Positions 1-10,304 are shown, numbered from the stretch's first letter. The stretch is 64,000 nt of DNA from Telopea speciosissima (GCF_018873765.1 NC_057924.1:18347542-18411541); one strand, 5' to 3'. Notes: a model not told the origin generated them from the sequence alone. Numbers and translations: made by a program.

Positions 1-784
1 AATATTAAAACATAGTTCCAATAACAGGATTGGGATCAGGTTAGATAAGTTTAGCTATTAGGAAAAAATCCTGTGTGGTATCCTAATCTGCGGTGCATTG
101 TAGTACGGGCTTAAGAGCTGGACACGTGGAAGATGCCACATCCAATTGTGCCGAGCTCAAGAAGAAAAAAAAAGAGAAAAAAAAAACTGCTTTCCATCAA
201 GTTCGCACCGTTGGATGATGCTTCCTCCACAAGTCGAGCTCTCAAGGTCGCACGGAGTGCACCACCAAATGCCCGATGCAGAGGATTTTAATCCGTTTAA
301 TTAAGCTTGGTAAATATACATGTTGGGGTACGATGTCTTGTATTTTGGTGCTTGTATAACTAGGCTGATTCCAAAGGGCCGTTAAGAGATCCAGAGGAAT
401 AGGTGGGTCTCGCGTGTTTATCTTCGTTACTAGAGTTAACGAATTGGTAGGTCCATGGTTGGGGTTCGGGGGCGGTAGGCCCCAAAAATAATTATTTTAG
501 GGTTATATCGGTATTCCGGTAAATTACTTATGGGAAAGATCCCGATGACGCCAGTGTTTGGGCTGAAACTACATGGCCCCATTGTAGCACCACCTTCTAA
601 AAAGTCCTAAATATATCCCCCTATTTGACAAAATTTCCTATTCGACCACCCTCCTTCATCCAAAACTGCACTCGGTGTCGAAAGGAACCCTCTCTCATCA
701 CTTATAGGGTTTCGCTATAAATTTATAGTGATGTTTCTTACTCTTTAATTAATATGAGAGAGGCGTGAAGTCAAGCGACTATAG
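1..784. other. No gene recognised
   Basis: Nothing here could be assigned to a gene. Reading frames are short on both strands and no domain, tRNA or clear repeat unit was found. It is probably degenerate repeat or intergenic DNA beyond the end of the adjoining Copia fragments. Confidence 0.4.
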
Positions 785-905
785 CCCTATTCTTCATTGA
801 TGGTAAAGTGTGGACGTAGGTAATATTACTGAACCACAAAAATCCTTGTGATCGTCGTGTGATTGTTTGTTTATGATTTCCATTTTCTTCTACATCATTT
901 TTTGT
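785..905 (+). repeat. Copia LTR R/U5-like fragment
   Basis: The stretch GTGTGGACGTAGGTAAT...TGAACCAC followed by AAATCCTTGTGATCGTCGTGTGATTG has the layout of the R/U5 part of many plant Copia LTRs. The same pattern occurs near the end of the complete LTR at 5530-6493 (GTGGATGTAGGC...TGAACCACGTAAATC). No LTR end or internal region was found next to it, so it is a remnant. Family membership is inferred from this shared pattern only. Confidence 0.4.
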
Positions 906-1592
906 TAATGTTTTTCTAAAATACATTGATAGGATGCTAGTGCAGCTCTTAAGCTGCATGACATGAGGTGGAATAAAATGCTCATCGTCATTGATCCTTC
1001 TTTCACTTGCTTTTTTACCAGGTCTGATAGGTCGGTCGCCCAGTAGCCGCTCCGCTATGGAGCTACATGTACACCGCCACGTCGAAACTCTCTTTTGAAA
1101 GTGAGATCACTACCGGCTTGTTGAAGAAGCCCTTCAGGCTCCCTAAATGCAGCCGTGATCTTATATACGATACCATCAGACGCACCTTGGTACATCCATC
1201 CGCCAATCAAGGCTAGTGGAGCGAAGGAGCAAGAAAGAAGAAACTCCCTGAGCTCCTAGCGCGCCAGAACAACAAAGACAAGGCTTCTTATGCCCAATGG
1301 AGAGTCAGGTGTGCGCAACAACTTTCGCGCGAGGCGTCATTGCTTGTTGGGGGCAAAATGGAAGACCAAATAGAATGCCATGGCTGTTGCGATATGTTTT
1401 TAATATGTTATCTACCTAAAGACAACCTGTGAGTCATGTTTTAGTATGAAAAGTTGAGAGTGAAGATGTATTAGTAATTGTTTACATTCTATAATTAAGG
1501 ATAGTGGAAGAATATTATAAGTTGTACATAAAAAGTGGGGCATTCCATAAACGTGTAATTTCTTTAGGTTCGTCGGTGCTTTGTCGATTACC
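906..1592. other. Unassigned, one coding-like stretch
   Basis: No gene identified. Around 1068-1210 (+) a frame without stops reads YTATSKLSFESEITTGLLKK and continues to a stop near 1217; around 1245-1370 another open stretch contains ASYAQWRVRCAQQLSREASL. The composition looks coding-like, but I recognise no family and see no splice sites or start that would make a gene model. Confidence 0.3.
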
Positions 1593-1830
1593 TGTTGTAA
1601 TAGCCTAAAAATTGTTAGGGTTTAGGGTTTAAGCACAATGTTGCTTAAAGCAATACACCATGCATATCAACCTTGGAATAAACATGTTGCTGCCTCCAGT
1701 TAGTATCTATAGGAAAGACTAGGGTTTTAGGTTAGATGGGTTCTATCCAGTGGGGCCCACCACAGCTTGATTCCTTATTCAAGTAAACTTATATTAAAAC
1801 ATATATTAGAGTTATAGAATATACCCAACA
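1593..1830 (-). repeat. 3' LTR of a minus-strand Copia fragment
   Basis: Read on the minus strand, a purine-rich tract (AGGAGGAGAT, complement of 1831-1840) is followed at once by TGTTGGGTATATTC, the normal arrangement of polypurine tract and 3' LTR start. The inner edge at 1830 is therefore firm. The outer edge at 1593 is a guess: it is where CAACA, the inverted partner of TGTTG, occurs. No target-site duplication could be tested because the 5' end of this element is gone. Confidence 0.5.
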
Positions 1831-3540
1831 ATCTCCTCCTATGTTCTACATATAGTCGGCACCAAGAATAGATAAACATTGTTCAAACGCAATATTGTAC
1901 CAAATAAACAGAATGTTTAAAACTTTAACGGATCATAAAGTAAACTTCAAGAAATAGAACCTTTGAGTTTTAGATCGAATCTAAACCCAAACAACAAGAA
2001 ATTCCACATGCAGGTGAAAAGTTAAAAGAAAAAAATCCTTGCAATCCTTAATGACTTTACTCATCAAGTAAGTCATCATCATCGAGTTCCATATTTAAAC
2101 GTTCTCCTCCATCTTCGTCATCCTCTGTAATTTATCAAAAATGAATTTCATAAGAAAAATGAATTCAATTATTTGCATAAAATATAAGAGTATCTAGTTC
2201 AACCAGAAGAACTTAGTACAATTCATATAATGGCAAAAAATGAATCAAAATTCAACAATAAGCATTATCATCAAGTTTTTATACAAGAACAAGACCCTAT
2301 ATAATCTCTTTCGGAAGGACCATATCATGTTTCCTTTGGAATATTATAATCATCATAGCAATCACATATGTTGTATCATTAAGTTTGGAATGACACATCA
2401 TACTATGAAGGATTGAAAGATAAGCAAACTATCAACAAAACATATCAAAATGATTTTCATATTTCTTTGTGGAATAACAAAATAAGGAAACGTCATACGA
2501 AATTTACTACACCATCAAATTTGGAATGGTTTCACAAACCTCCATACTTTGTAATCTTACCGATTATCGAAATATGTAAATTGTCACAAATGCTTATTAT
2601 GGCTAGATGAGATTGAATAATTCAAAATAACATAGGATTAGATTAAGACATGCCGAAAGGTCTTTAATCCCATTTCCCTGCAGATTTTGAATGTTCGATC
2701 TTTGTCCGATCCCTTTGTAAGAGCATCGCCATATTATCCTTCGATCGCACATTGATCAAAGTGATGATTCGTATTCGGTCGAGATAATTCAGCATGGCCT
2801 ATTTCAGCCTGATATGCCTCCTCTTTCCATTAAAGAGTGAGTTATTAACTATCATTTTCGTAGCTTGATTATCACAGAATAAAGATAGAGAGTTTAACTT
2901 CAAACTTCTCAATGGAATATCCCTAACCAGATCTTTGATCCACTCTACTTCATCTCCTGCAGAAGCTAGAGCAACAAGTTCCGATTTCATAGATGACAGA
3001 ACAATACAATTCTGTCTCTTGGATTTCCATGCAACAGTTGCTCCACCCATTGTAAATACATATCCACTGGTACATTTACTGTCTCCCAAATTTGAGCACC
3101 ACAATGCATCAGAATATATTTCTAAAATTGGAGGATGTCCAGTATAGTGTAAGACATACCTTAGAGTACCCTTAAGGTATCTCATAAGCCTCGTCAGAGC
3201 ATCCCAATGCTCTTTGTCAAGATTACTAGTGAATCGACTCAGTATGCCTACCGTAAAGGCTATGTCTGGTCTAGTATAACTCATTGCATACATGAGACTA
3301 CCAATCAGTTTAGAATAATCTAACTGATTCACAGTTTCACCTGTATTAGGTTTCAGCCGTTGGTTATAGTCATAAGGTGTCTCAATTAATTTGCAACTGT
3401 ATCCCCATTTAGAAAGTAGTTTCTCAATGTAATGAGTTTGGCTAAGACCGATCCCTTGCCAATCAAAACTTAATTTCATACCAATAATGGTGTCTACTAC
3501 ACCAAGATCTTTCATGTCGAATTCTTTAGACAAGGTTGCT
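1831..3540 (-). mobile_element. 5'-truncated Ty1/Copia element, 3' part
   Basis: From the right, this holds the end of a Copia polyprotein (reverse transcriptase connection and RNase H), about 800 bases of non-coding 3' sequence, and a polypurine tract that abuts the LTR ending at 1830. The sequence changes abruptly near 3540 into a different Copia element on the opposite strand, so RT fingers, integrase, protease, gag and the 5' LTR are missing. The junction is a break or an insertion boundary; no duplication was found there. Confidence 0.8.
2799..3533 (-). pseudogene. Copia RT C-terminus and RNase H
   Basis: The open frame begins SKEFDMKDLG, the standard Copia motif after the YVDD palm, and continues through GLSQTHYIEKLL, GSLMYAMSYTRPDIAFTVG, the RNase H block EIYSDALWCSNLGDSKCTSG and KSKRQNCIVLSS to SLFCDNQATKMI. 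The usual D-A-D-W of RNase H reads DALW and the usual S-T-E reads S-M-K-S-E, so key positions look altered. The sense continues past the stop toward about 2660 (ITLINVRSKDNMA). It is only about 245 residues of a polyprotein normally over 1,300 residues, so it is a dead fragment. Confidence 0.85.
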
Positions 3541-3699
3541 ACTATCGCAATAAAAGGTCAACAATCCCAAATGGCAACCACCACCCATTCTCCCTCACCT
3601 TCCACATACCTTACCATGCCCAACCCTCCTTACTACCCACACCCCAACCCCAACTATACTACCCTCAACCCCATTATACCCTCCAACCACCAATCTTCA

Positions 3700-4960
3700 C
3701 GGCCTTTCCCATTGGCTTCTCGACACTAGGGCGACTAATCATGCGACACCTGATCTACAGTCGATCTCTTCATATGCATCGTACAATGGTAATTGTGGTT
3801 TGATAGTTGGTGATGGTAACTCTATCCCGATCTCACATATTGGTACCTCTTCTATTTCTTCTCCTACTCATTCTTTATCTCTTTCTGATGTTTTACATGT
3901 CCCTTCCCTCACTAGTTCTTTACTTTCCGTTCATAAGTTTGCTTTTGACAACAATGTATTTTTTGAATTTCATGCTTCCCATTTCAATGTGAAGGACCCG
4001 ACGTCCAATTGAATTTTGCTTATGGGACCTAGCAAGGATGGTCTCTACTATCTACCCTTATTGCCGTTGCTCGGTCCCTCCACCAATCTTATGCAGATCT
4101 CCTCCTATGATCAATGGCACCAAAGACTTGGTCACCCTGATGACCGTTCACTTCGTCTCATGCTCCATGATGTCAAGCTTCCTCCATCTCCTCACTTATG
4201 TTTTTCTTGTCAAATAGGTCAATCATGCTGTTTGACCCTTCGTGAATCAAGTAGTCATAGTAGTTCTTCTTTGTTTTTAATATTTTAGTGACATTTGGAG
4301 ACCCTCTCCCACTATTTCTTTTCTTGGACATCGTTATTTCATTATTTTTGTGGATGATTTTACTAAGTATATTTGGTTTTATCATCTTAAGGTTAAGTCT
4401 GATGCTTTTTCTATCTTTAAATAATTTCAAGCCCTTGTTGAGTGTCAATTTTCTACAAAAATAAAAAATATCCAAACTGATTGGAGAGGGGAGTACAGCT
4501 CTCTCCACTCTTATTTTGCATCTCTTGGCATTCACCATCGTATTTCATGCCCTCATACTCATGAGCAACAGGGCACCATTGAAAGGCGTAATCACCATAT
4601 TGCTGAGACCGGGCTCACTTTCTTGGCTCCAAGCTCTGTGCCTCATGCTTACTGGGATCATGCCTTTGAAACAACAATTGACCTAATCAATCAGATGCCT
4701 ACTCCCATTATTGGCAACATCTCCCTCAACCAACTTCCTGTACTGGGGCATATTAGCCTCCACTCTTTGGAGATTACAGTTTCCTGTTCTCATTAAATTG
4801 CTAGCTCTTCTCTTTAACATCCAAGGTCCTTTCACCACTAATGTCTCACCACTTCTACTACCTTTTGTCCGAGAGTTTCAAGCACAAAAAGCATTGGATT
4901 GGAAGATTCATAAAATCCATGCCTTTAAAGCTAACCTTCTACAGCAACAGAAAGCTTCTC
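3700..4960 (+). pseudogene. Copia protease-integrase remnant
   Basis: The frame reads HWLLDTRATNHATPDLQS, the Copia protease site in which the glycine of D-T-G has become arginine. It then gives SLSDVLHVPSLTSSLLSVHK and the zinc-binding integrase N-terminus (WHQRLGHPDDRSL near 4115, CFSC near 4200). The integrase core follows: SFLGHRYFIIFVDDFTKYIW near 4320, a D-R-G-E-like QTDWRGEYSS near 4477 and the glutamate block EQQGTIERRN near 4565. At least two stops (near 4010 and 4287) and further frame breaks separate the blocks. Past 4960 no RT can be followed. Confidence 0.75.
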
Positions 4961-5252
4961 CTGTGGATTAGAGGCTGTAGGTTTCCATCCTATTCAACAG
5001 ATTTCCCTACAGCTTCTTTAAAGGCAAGAAGAAATAGGCAAGGGGAACCACTTCCTGAATTGTGTATGAAGACAGTAGAAGGTATAGCATCAGATGGGAA
5101 AATTAAGTTATTAGCATGTCACAAGGCATGATATTACATCCAGAGTTGGCATTAGGAGTTGATTCCTAAAGGTACCCAAACAGATCCATTGTGAAGGCAT
5201 ATGTAGAATCCACAGATATCATAAAAATGCTCCATGTAAGGAAGTCAGAGAT

Positions 5253-5478
5253 GTGTCAGGTGAAGAATGCGACTGAAATGATGAGGTGTCGGTCATTCAA
5301 GGTACTAGCACTAGAGATGTGCAGGGTGAAGAATGGATCGAGGCAATGAGGGTTCTCCATTCAAGGGACTAGCACTAGAGATGTGCAAGGTAAAGAATGA
5401 GACCGGAATGATAGGTGTTCAACCATTCGAGGGACTAGCACTAGAGGTGTGCAGGGTGAAGAATGCGGTTGAATAAGT
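5253..5478 (+). repeat. 65-bp tandem repeat, about 3.4 units
   Basis: The anchor GTGCAGGGTGAAGAAT (GTGTCAGGTGAAGAAT in the first unit) recurs at 5253, 5319, 5383 and 5449, with TACTAGCACTAGAGAT closing each unit. Spacing is 66, 64 and 66 bases. The array lies between the coding remnant and the polypurine tract of the Copia element, a position where LTR retrotransposons often carry tandem repeats. The units differ at many sites, so the array is old. Confidence 0.8.
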
Positions 5479-5529
5479 TTTTTTTTAACAAGTCTTCAAG
5501 GTGGCTACGATAAAAGCCAAGGTGGAGAT

Positions 5530-6493
5530 TGTTGGGTTTGGTTGCTTTTATCTAGACCGGTTGAAGGTTCGGTTCAATGGTCTAGATGGGCTAATGGAGA
5601 AGCCAGAGAATTTGTTGGTGTTGGGCCATGATGGGTCCAAGTCCATGTGTGCAAGTGCCATATGAGTGGATCACTTGGGGATGTGTGTGTAGTGGATTTT
5701 CTCTACCATGAGAAGAAGAAAGAGAATGAGTGGATGCTTGCAAGGATGGGTCTTCCAAGTAAGTGCAAGAGGTGGAGTCTTCCAAGGAGGTGAAGTCTTC
5801 AAGTGGAGGAGTTGGGTCTTCAACTATGTTGGAACTTCCAAGAAAATGGAAGTGGTTTTGGTGGTTGAAGATATTATGCTTGGTGGAGTCTTCTAAGAGT
5901 CTCTTTGGAAGAAGTACGAGTGAGCTTTCTCTAAGGAGAGAGAAAGTCAAATCTTGTTGAACAAGCATTGAGAAGAGAGAAAATGAGTCTTGCTCAACAA
6001 GGTAGAAGAGGAGAGAGAGTTAGTGGGTTTTCTCTAAGGAGAGAGAAAACCACAAAGTTGTGATGAACCTTATAAAAGAGAAATGTCTCTTCCAAAGTGA
6101 GGCTAGTGTTGATCCAAGTGAGGAGCCAAAATGTGAGGATCCAAGTGAGGGTCCAAGAGGTACAATGTTGGTGCAACATGTGTACAAGGACTAAGCAAGG
6201 AGCCAAGGTAAAAGTGGGTTGAGTGAATGGGAGATGAGAGAAGGGTGTACATGAGTGCTTGGGTTTGGGTGTCAAATCACAAGGGTTGCACTATTGTCTC
6301 TTCTCTTGATTTATAGTGAAATTGGATCACACTCCGTGGATGTAGGCGGTTTTGCTGAACCACGTAAATCTCTCGTCTCTTGTGTGATTGTTTTATTTTT
6401 CTTTTCTTTTGTTTGTTCTAGTTGATCTTGCGCATACCGGTTTCGTGTGTTGCTCACATCGCAAAGAGAAGGTTGTTTTTCACAACCCCAACA
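5530..6493 (+). repeat. Copia 3' LTR, 964 bp
   Basis: The LTR starts TGTTGGGTTTGG directly after AGGTGGAGAT and ends ACAACCCCAACA, so it has inverted ends TGTTGGG/CCCAACA. Near 6310-6420 it carries the R/U5-like block GTGGATGTAGGC...TGAACCACGTAAATC. Several tracts around 5700-6240 repeat the motif AAGTGGAGTC/AGGAGAGAGAAA. No matching 5' LTR is in the window, so neither age nor target duplication can be read. Confidence 0.8.
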
Positions 6494-6600
6494 ATTAGGC
6501 CTCTAATGTTCCAAACAGCTAAATTAAGCATCTATTGTTTACTAATGCTAACACCACTCTTAGCAAAGTGACCCTCCTTCTTGACTAGGTCCTTTGTCCA
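6494..6600 (-). pseudogene. LINE ORF2 endonuclease start
   Basis: On the minus strand the sequence gives MLNLAVWNIRGL, the characteristic first residues of the endonuclease domain of plant L1-type LINE ORF2, preceded by GHFAKSGVSISKQ. It is cut off immediately by the Copia LTR ending at 6493. Only about a dozen residues of the domain remain, so the family call rests on the WNIRGL motif. Confidence 0.5.
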
Positions 6601-6642
6601 CTTCACCAGACGCCGATCTTCAAGGCTCTAAACGAGCGCCAC

Positions 6643-6681
6643 AATTATCAGGGCCATGCTCTACCACTGAGCTAATAGCCC
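6643..6681 (-). tRNA. Chloroplast-type tRNA-Ile(GAU) 5' half, not functional
   Basis: The minus strand from 6681 reads GGGCTATTAGCTCAGTGG, then TAGAGC and CCCTGATAATT. This matches the acceptor strand, D-arm and anticodon stem, including GAT, of chloroplast trnI-GAU up to the point where its group II intron begins. The D-stem to anticodon part differs from the usual GCGCGCC (here ATGGC). The sequence after the anticodon does not continue as intron or 3' exon; it runs into LINE-like sequence. I read it as a plastid-derived or tRNA-derived half copied into a nuclear repeat. Confidence 0.45.
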
Positions 6682-8332
6682 GCCATGCGAGCCTCCCACT
6701 GGGGGCCCACTATGCAAAAAAATTCTCTTATTTTCAATCTATTCTGCCCATATTCTGCTCTATCAATGTTGGACTGTTAGCATGGTTCTGCAGCCTTGTA
6801 TACTTCTAGATTTCATCTAGAACTCTAAACTATATTATAAGTATCAACACTTAATGCAACAGTTTGGCTATTAAAGTCACAAGCTCACAGAAGTGATGAT
6901 CATGCAACAATCCATATAGCCCATTATCCAATACTTCATGAATGTACAACGCATTTCAAAGTTGAAATGATGAAAAAGAAACTAGCTACCCTTTATTAAG
7001 CCTGAAAATCATATGTGTGATGTATTTACCAAATATATCAGTTTTCGTAATGTGTTCCAAGCTAGACATGAGTGAAATACACGGTTCTCTTTAATATGTG
7101 AAATGATGGCATATTCTAATATTGTACCACAAGGGTATTTCTTTCATTCAACTTGCATATTAACATAACAGGAAGGGAGGAAATCGGACAGACTGTATCT
7201 CTACTGTTTTTTCTTTTCCTTATATCACATTTTTCTCTTCTCTTCTTCTTCTTTTATCTTCTCCTTTTCTATACGTTCATAAACAAGATTGCACATAAGA
7301 ATTACAGAGAGTCCATATAATACCCATGGGAACATTTCTAATTCACATTTAGGTCATTGAATACAGAAATTGAGGAGTTTCTATCATATTTCTTTAAAAC
7401 TAATGTGAATTTTTTGTTATTTTCTATGTTTTTCATGCAAGAGTTCTTACATTGCTGGGCCATATACCTGATGACCCCAATCTAAATATAGTTCATTTAC
7501 CCAGAGTGTCCATCCCCTTGGCTAGAATGGATGAAATCCTAACAAATAAATCTAGGTGACACCACCGGATACAAGGTATCTAACAGTTGAGTACAAAGGA
7601 ATTTCTAATTTGTTTGAGAATTTCAACAAGAACCGAGGAATGTGCTTAGCCAACTTAGCACCCTCATGAGGAAACACAGCAATAGCCCAAGTCAAGCTCA
7701 CCTAGGCTGTTCTATACAACCATGTGAAAAAATTTAACAAGAAGGCTGTCGTCTAACCAACTCTAAGACTCTGATGACTATTTTTCCTGATTCATGGAAC
7801 AACTGTGCAGCCTCTTACCCATCAAATTACATTTCATCCATCCCCAATATGAAGTGATCCTCCATGGCAACTTAAGTTCTGAACTTCCAGAGGAATCTCT
7901 ATGACATTGCAAATCCTGAAAAACACAAAATACTACCCAATCCCATGCCAATGGTTACATCTTCCTTTAACAATCTAATATACATAGAACAGGGAAAAGG
8001 CTGTATAAAAGGGGAACCACCCATTGAAGTAGCCTTCCTAGAAGTAGCAATAGTCCCAAAACTCAACCGTGTAACTAATATCCAGATGAAAAATCATCGG
8101 AATAGACACAAATTGCAAAAGAACTCTCAACATATTTCCCTTTTACACAACTACTCCAAATTCTAGGTTGGGGAAAAAAATTGACAATGGGTACAAGCAA
8201 TAAGTACGAGCAGAAGCAGGCAACAGAACCTTAAGTGTTCCACGGACAAGATAAATTCTGATAGTAGCCATAAGAGCATAACAACAGTTTAAACATATGT
8301 GGAGAGCAAGAAATCAAGAGTGAAAAAGAAAC
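6682..8332. other. Intron or intergenic DNA, no exon seen
   Basis: This follows exon 3 of the helicase gene on the minus strand and could be its third intron or flanking DNA. I looked on the minus strand for the next conserved helicase block (AVAARVAEEMG-like, then GYTIRFED-like) and did not find it. Pyrimidine-rich tracts occur at 7200-7270. Only short frames without recognisable domains are present. Confidence 0.4.
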
Positions 8333-8884
8333 CTGGACAGCCAACCGTCTTGGCTGTGTGCAAGCGATAACTCTTCCACCCTCAGCCCAACCTGCTTCTT
8401 TTAGGAACTGAAATATGTCAAAAGCAAAAATGAGGCAACAACCCTTCAGTATACCGTAGAATGCTTGGAATTGGGATAACAAAAAATGCACCAAAACAAA
8501 GGGGAAAAAAAAGGGACCTGAGGAATCTGAGTGGTTTTACCACTACCGGTCTCGCCAACAATAATGGTGGTGGCGTGAGTCTCAACCAGATAGAGAATGG
8601 CAGTACGGTATTTAAAGACTGGGAGCCTCTGCCTCTGCTTCTCGATGCTCGAATAACCGAATCTGTGAGTAAAAATTCTCGAAGAGACGATGAAATGGAT
8701 AGAATAAGGAGGGGGAAAAAACTATCAAAGAAGCAAAATAGGTCAATGATAAGAGGATAAAGGAAGAAATGAACAGGGGGTACCCGGAGGAGGTGGAGGA
8801 AGAGGTAGCGTAGAAGAGAACTCCGCCTTCTTCATCGTCGATAAGGCGAGGCCTATCGGAACCAGGCTTCCAGAACTGAGCCAT
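8333..8884 (-). CDS. DEAH-box RNA helicase (DHX35/DEAH9 type), first three exons
   Basis: Three exons with GT-AG borders join in frame. Exon 1 is 8884-8784 (MAQFWKPGSDRPRLIDDEEG...), exon 2 is 8662-8518 (IEKQRQRLPVFKYR, then Walker A VGETGSGKTTQIPQ) and exon 3 is 8407-8333 (FLKEAGWAEGGRVIACTQPR, then RLAVQ, motif Ia). Together they give 107 residues without a stop. The N-terminus and motif order match plant homologues of human DHX35 (Arabidopsis At4g18465 from memory), nuclear ATP-dependent RNA helicases linked to the spliceosome and normally about 700 residues long. The DEAH box, motif III and the C-terminal domains are not in the window. The gene either continues left of base 1 through a TE-filled intron or is a 5' fragment. 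The start is chosen because MAQFWKPG is the family N-terminus. Confidence 0.85.
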
Positions 8885-8984
8885 CCCTCGCAGTCTCACG
8901 CTTTCTTCGTGTGTATCCGTGTGCAAGGATTTGGAGGGAACATATGAGTTTTACTGTATGTGTATATTCTGTAAATCTGCCAGG

Positions 8985-9400
8985 CATGGTGTCGGTATCG
9001 GCCGCTTTGGCCGATATTGATAGCTGGCCGATTCTGTGTGGAACGATTCTTAGCAAGATTAAATTTGTCTCAAAAATTAAATTTTTTTAGGGAGAGGGTT
9101 CTCCACCTGGCAGCGTGGCCCTTGCGCCAATGCAGGCCAATCACAACATGCGCAAGAGCATTAACAAGAGCGATATTTTTAGCATTCACAGGGATGAGGC
9201 AATCATTTTGTCTCCCTTTGTGTCTAAGCGCAAACGCCACACTGTCAAGCAAGGTTCTTTTGCCCTTTTTCTTTTTATTAAGAATGAAGGCAAAACTATC
9301 TGATACGACCCAATACGGTTGCTACATATTGGTATCAATATCGACTGAAACTGATACAGATATTGATACTTATATTTAAAACCATGCTCAGAAATAGGAC
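8985..9400. repeat. Dispersed GATATTGATATCGG-rich repeat
   Basis: The ends at 8985-9030 (GTCGGTATCGGCCGCTTTGG, then CCGATATTGATA) and 9300-9385 (GATACGACCCAATACGG, TATTGGTATCAATATCGA) are variants of a motif common in plant non-autonomous repeats. A second cluster lies at 51140-51375. Between them sits a copy of the CTGG-GTGGCCC-TGCGCCA repeat at 9089-9280. No firm ends or target duplication were identified. Confidence 0.4.
9089..9280 (+). repeat. Dispersed repeat, copy A
   Basis: The blocks CACCTGGCAGCGTGGCCC, TTGCGCCAATGCAGGCCAAT, GTGTCTAAGCGCAAACGCC and TCAAGCAAGGTTCTTTTGCC correspond in order to blocks of the copy at 9440-9625. It has no coding capacity. It looks like a short non-autonomous element or part of one; the class is unknown. 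Confidence 0.5.
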
Positions 9401-9439
9401 GTTTCAACATAGAAGTAGGGTGTGAGGAGCCGAGGTTAG

Positions 9440-9625
9440 GAGTCTCATTATTTTTATGGACAAGTGATCGCTGCCTGGTTGTGTAGCCCCTGCACCAGCG
9501 CGAGGGCCAATGAGATACGAATGAGAATTCTTATTTAAGTAGGGGTTGTGCAGTAATTTCATGCACTCCTATGTCTTGGCGTAGGAGCCACGCGATTAAG
9601 CAACGTTCTTTTTCCCTTAGAAACA
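9440..9625 (+). repeat. Dispersed repeat, copy B
   Basis: The blocks TGCCTGGTTGTGTAGCCCCT, GCACCAGCGCGAGGGCCAAT, ATGTCTTGGCGTAGGAGCC and TTAAGCAACGTTCTTTTTCC align with copy A at 9089-9280. A third, more distant relative lies at 10305-10425 (GCGCAGCTTGCGCTCAGACT, then CCCATGTGTCTGGGCACAAC). The spread of divergent copies within 1.3 kb suggests repeated insertion of one family. Confidence 0.5.
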
Positions 9626-9637
9626 TAGTCCAATGTA

Positions 9638-9985
9638 ATTGATTGGGTGTTGATCGAACTCCCACAGACAAAGATTCTACTTTGAGGACCCAAATTGATT
9701 GAGAGAATCTGCCAAGAATTTGGGGTTTATGGAGGTCCAAACTACCTATTTAGGACAAGGAGAGTAACGCAATTGATTGGGCGTCAATTGAACTCCCTAA
9801 AAGAATATCTCATTTCGAGGGCCTAGATTGGCCGATAGGATCTGACAGGAATTTGAGGGTTCTAAAGGTCAAAACCAGCTTTTTAGGTCAAGGTCCAATG
9901 TAGCTGATTGGGCGTCAATTGGACTCCCACAGAATAAATTATATTTTGAGGGTCCATATTGGTCAACGTAATCTGTCAAACTCAA
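9638..9985 (+). repeat. About 132-bp tandem repeat, 2.6 units
   Basis: The anchor ATTGATTGGG or GCTGATTGGG occurs at 9638, 9772 and 9903, each followed by TGATCGAACTCC or CAATTGAACTCC, a TTTGAGGxCC block, AATCTG-C-AGAATTTG and a lysine/proline-like AGGTCAAA block. Periods are 134 and 131 bases and the third unit is cut short. Divergence between units is clear by eye. No reading frame crosses the array. Confidence 0.75.
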
Positions 9986-10304
9986 AGCACGTAGGATGAT
10001 GTGTCTCACTCCCTGGGGGTTAAGGCACAACAGGGAGCACCCTCGTCGAAGAGAAACTTTTTTAATTCTATTCATAGATATTTTGCCATTACAACAACGT
10101 GAAAATGAAATATTCTATGCTATTTATGGAAATCCTAGCATCATAACAGATATTTTAAATTATTTACAAAAATCCTAACATTATAGCAACGTAAAATGTA
10201 ATACTCAAAGCGTGTATATGGATATTTTATAAAGAAAAAAATGAAAAGGGATTTTATGAAATATTTAACTAATTCAAGTTACTTAATAAAATAAAGGGAT
10301 GATG

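Larger units (their letters stand above)
3541..6493 (+). mobile_element. 5'-truncated Ty1/Copia element with 3' LTR
   Basis: The element starts abruptly near 3541, inside or after gag. It contains a decayed protease-integrase region to about 4960, a poorly recognised stretch with a tandem repeat at 5253-5478, a polypurine tract (AGGTGGAGAT at 5520-5529) and a complete 3' LTR. RT and RNase H are not recognisable between 4960 and 5250, so an internal deletion is likely as well as the 5' truncation. It stands tail-to-tail with the minus-strand Copia fragment to its left. Confidence 0.8.

Noticed and set aside
3487-3729. Proline/threonine-rich frame on the plus strand
   Set aside because: It spans the junction of two Copia fragments and is in a different frame from the protease that follows; not one gene.
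4173-4538. Minus-strand frame of 121 codons
   Set aside because: Opposite to the integrase remnant, no recognisable domain.
6643-6681. A functional tRNA gene
   Set aside because: Only the 5' half up to the anticodon is present; no T-arm, no acceptor 3' strand, no intron continuation.
1-8332. Remaining exons of the DEAH helicase
   Set aside because: Searched by eye on the minus strand for the blocks after motif Ia and the DEAH box; none found, so no further exons were annotated.
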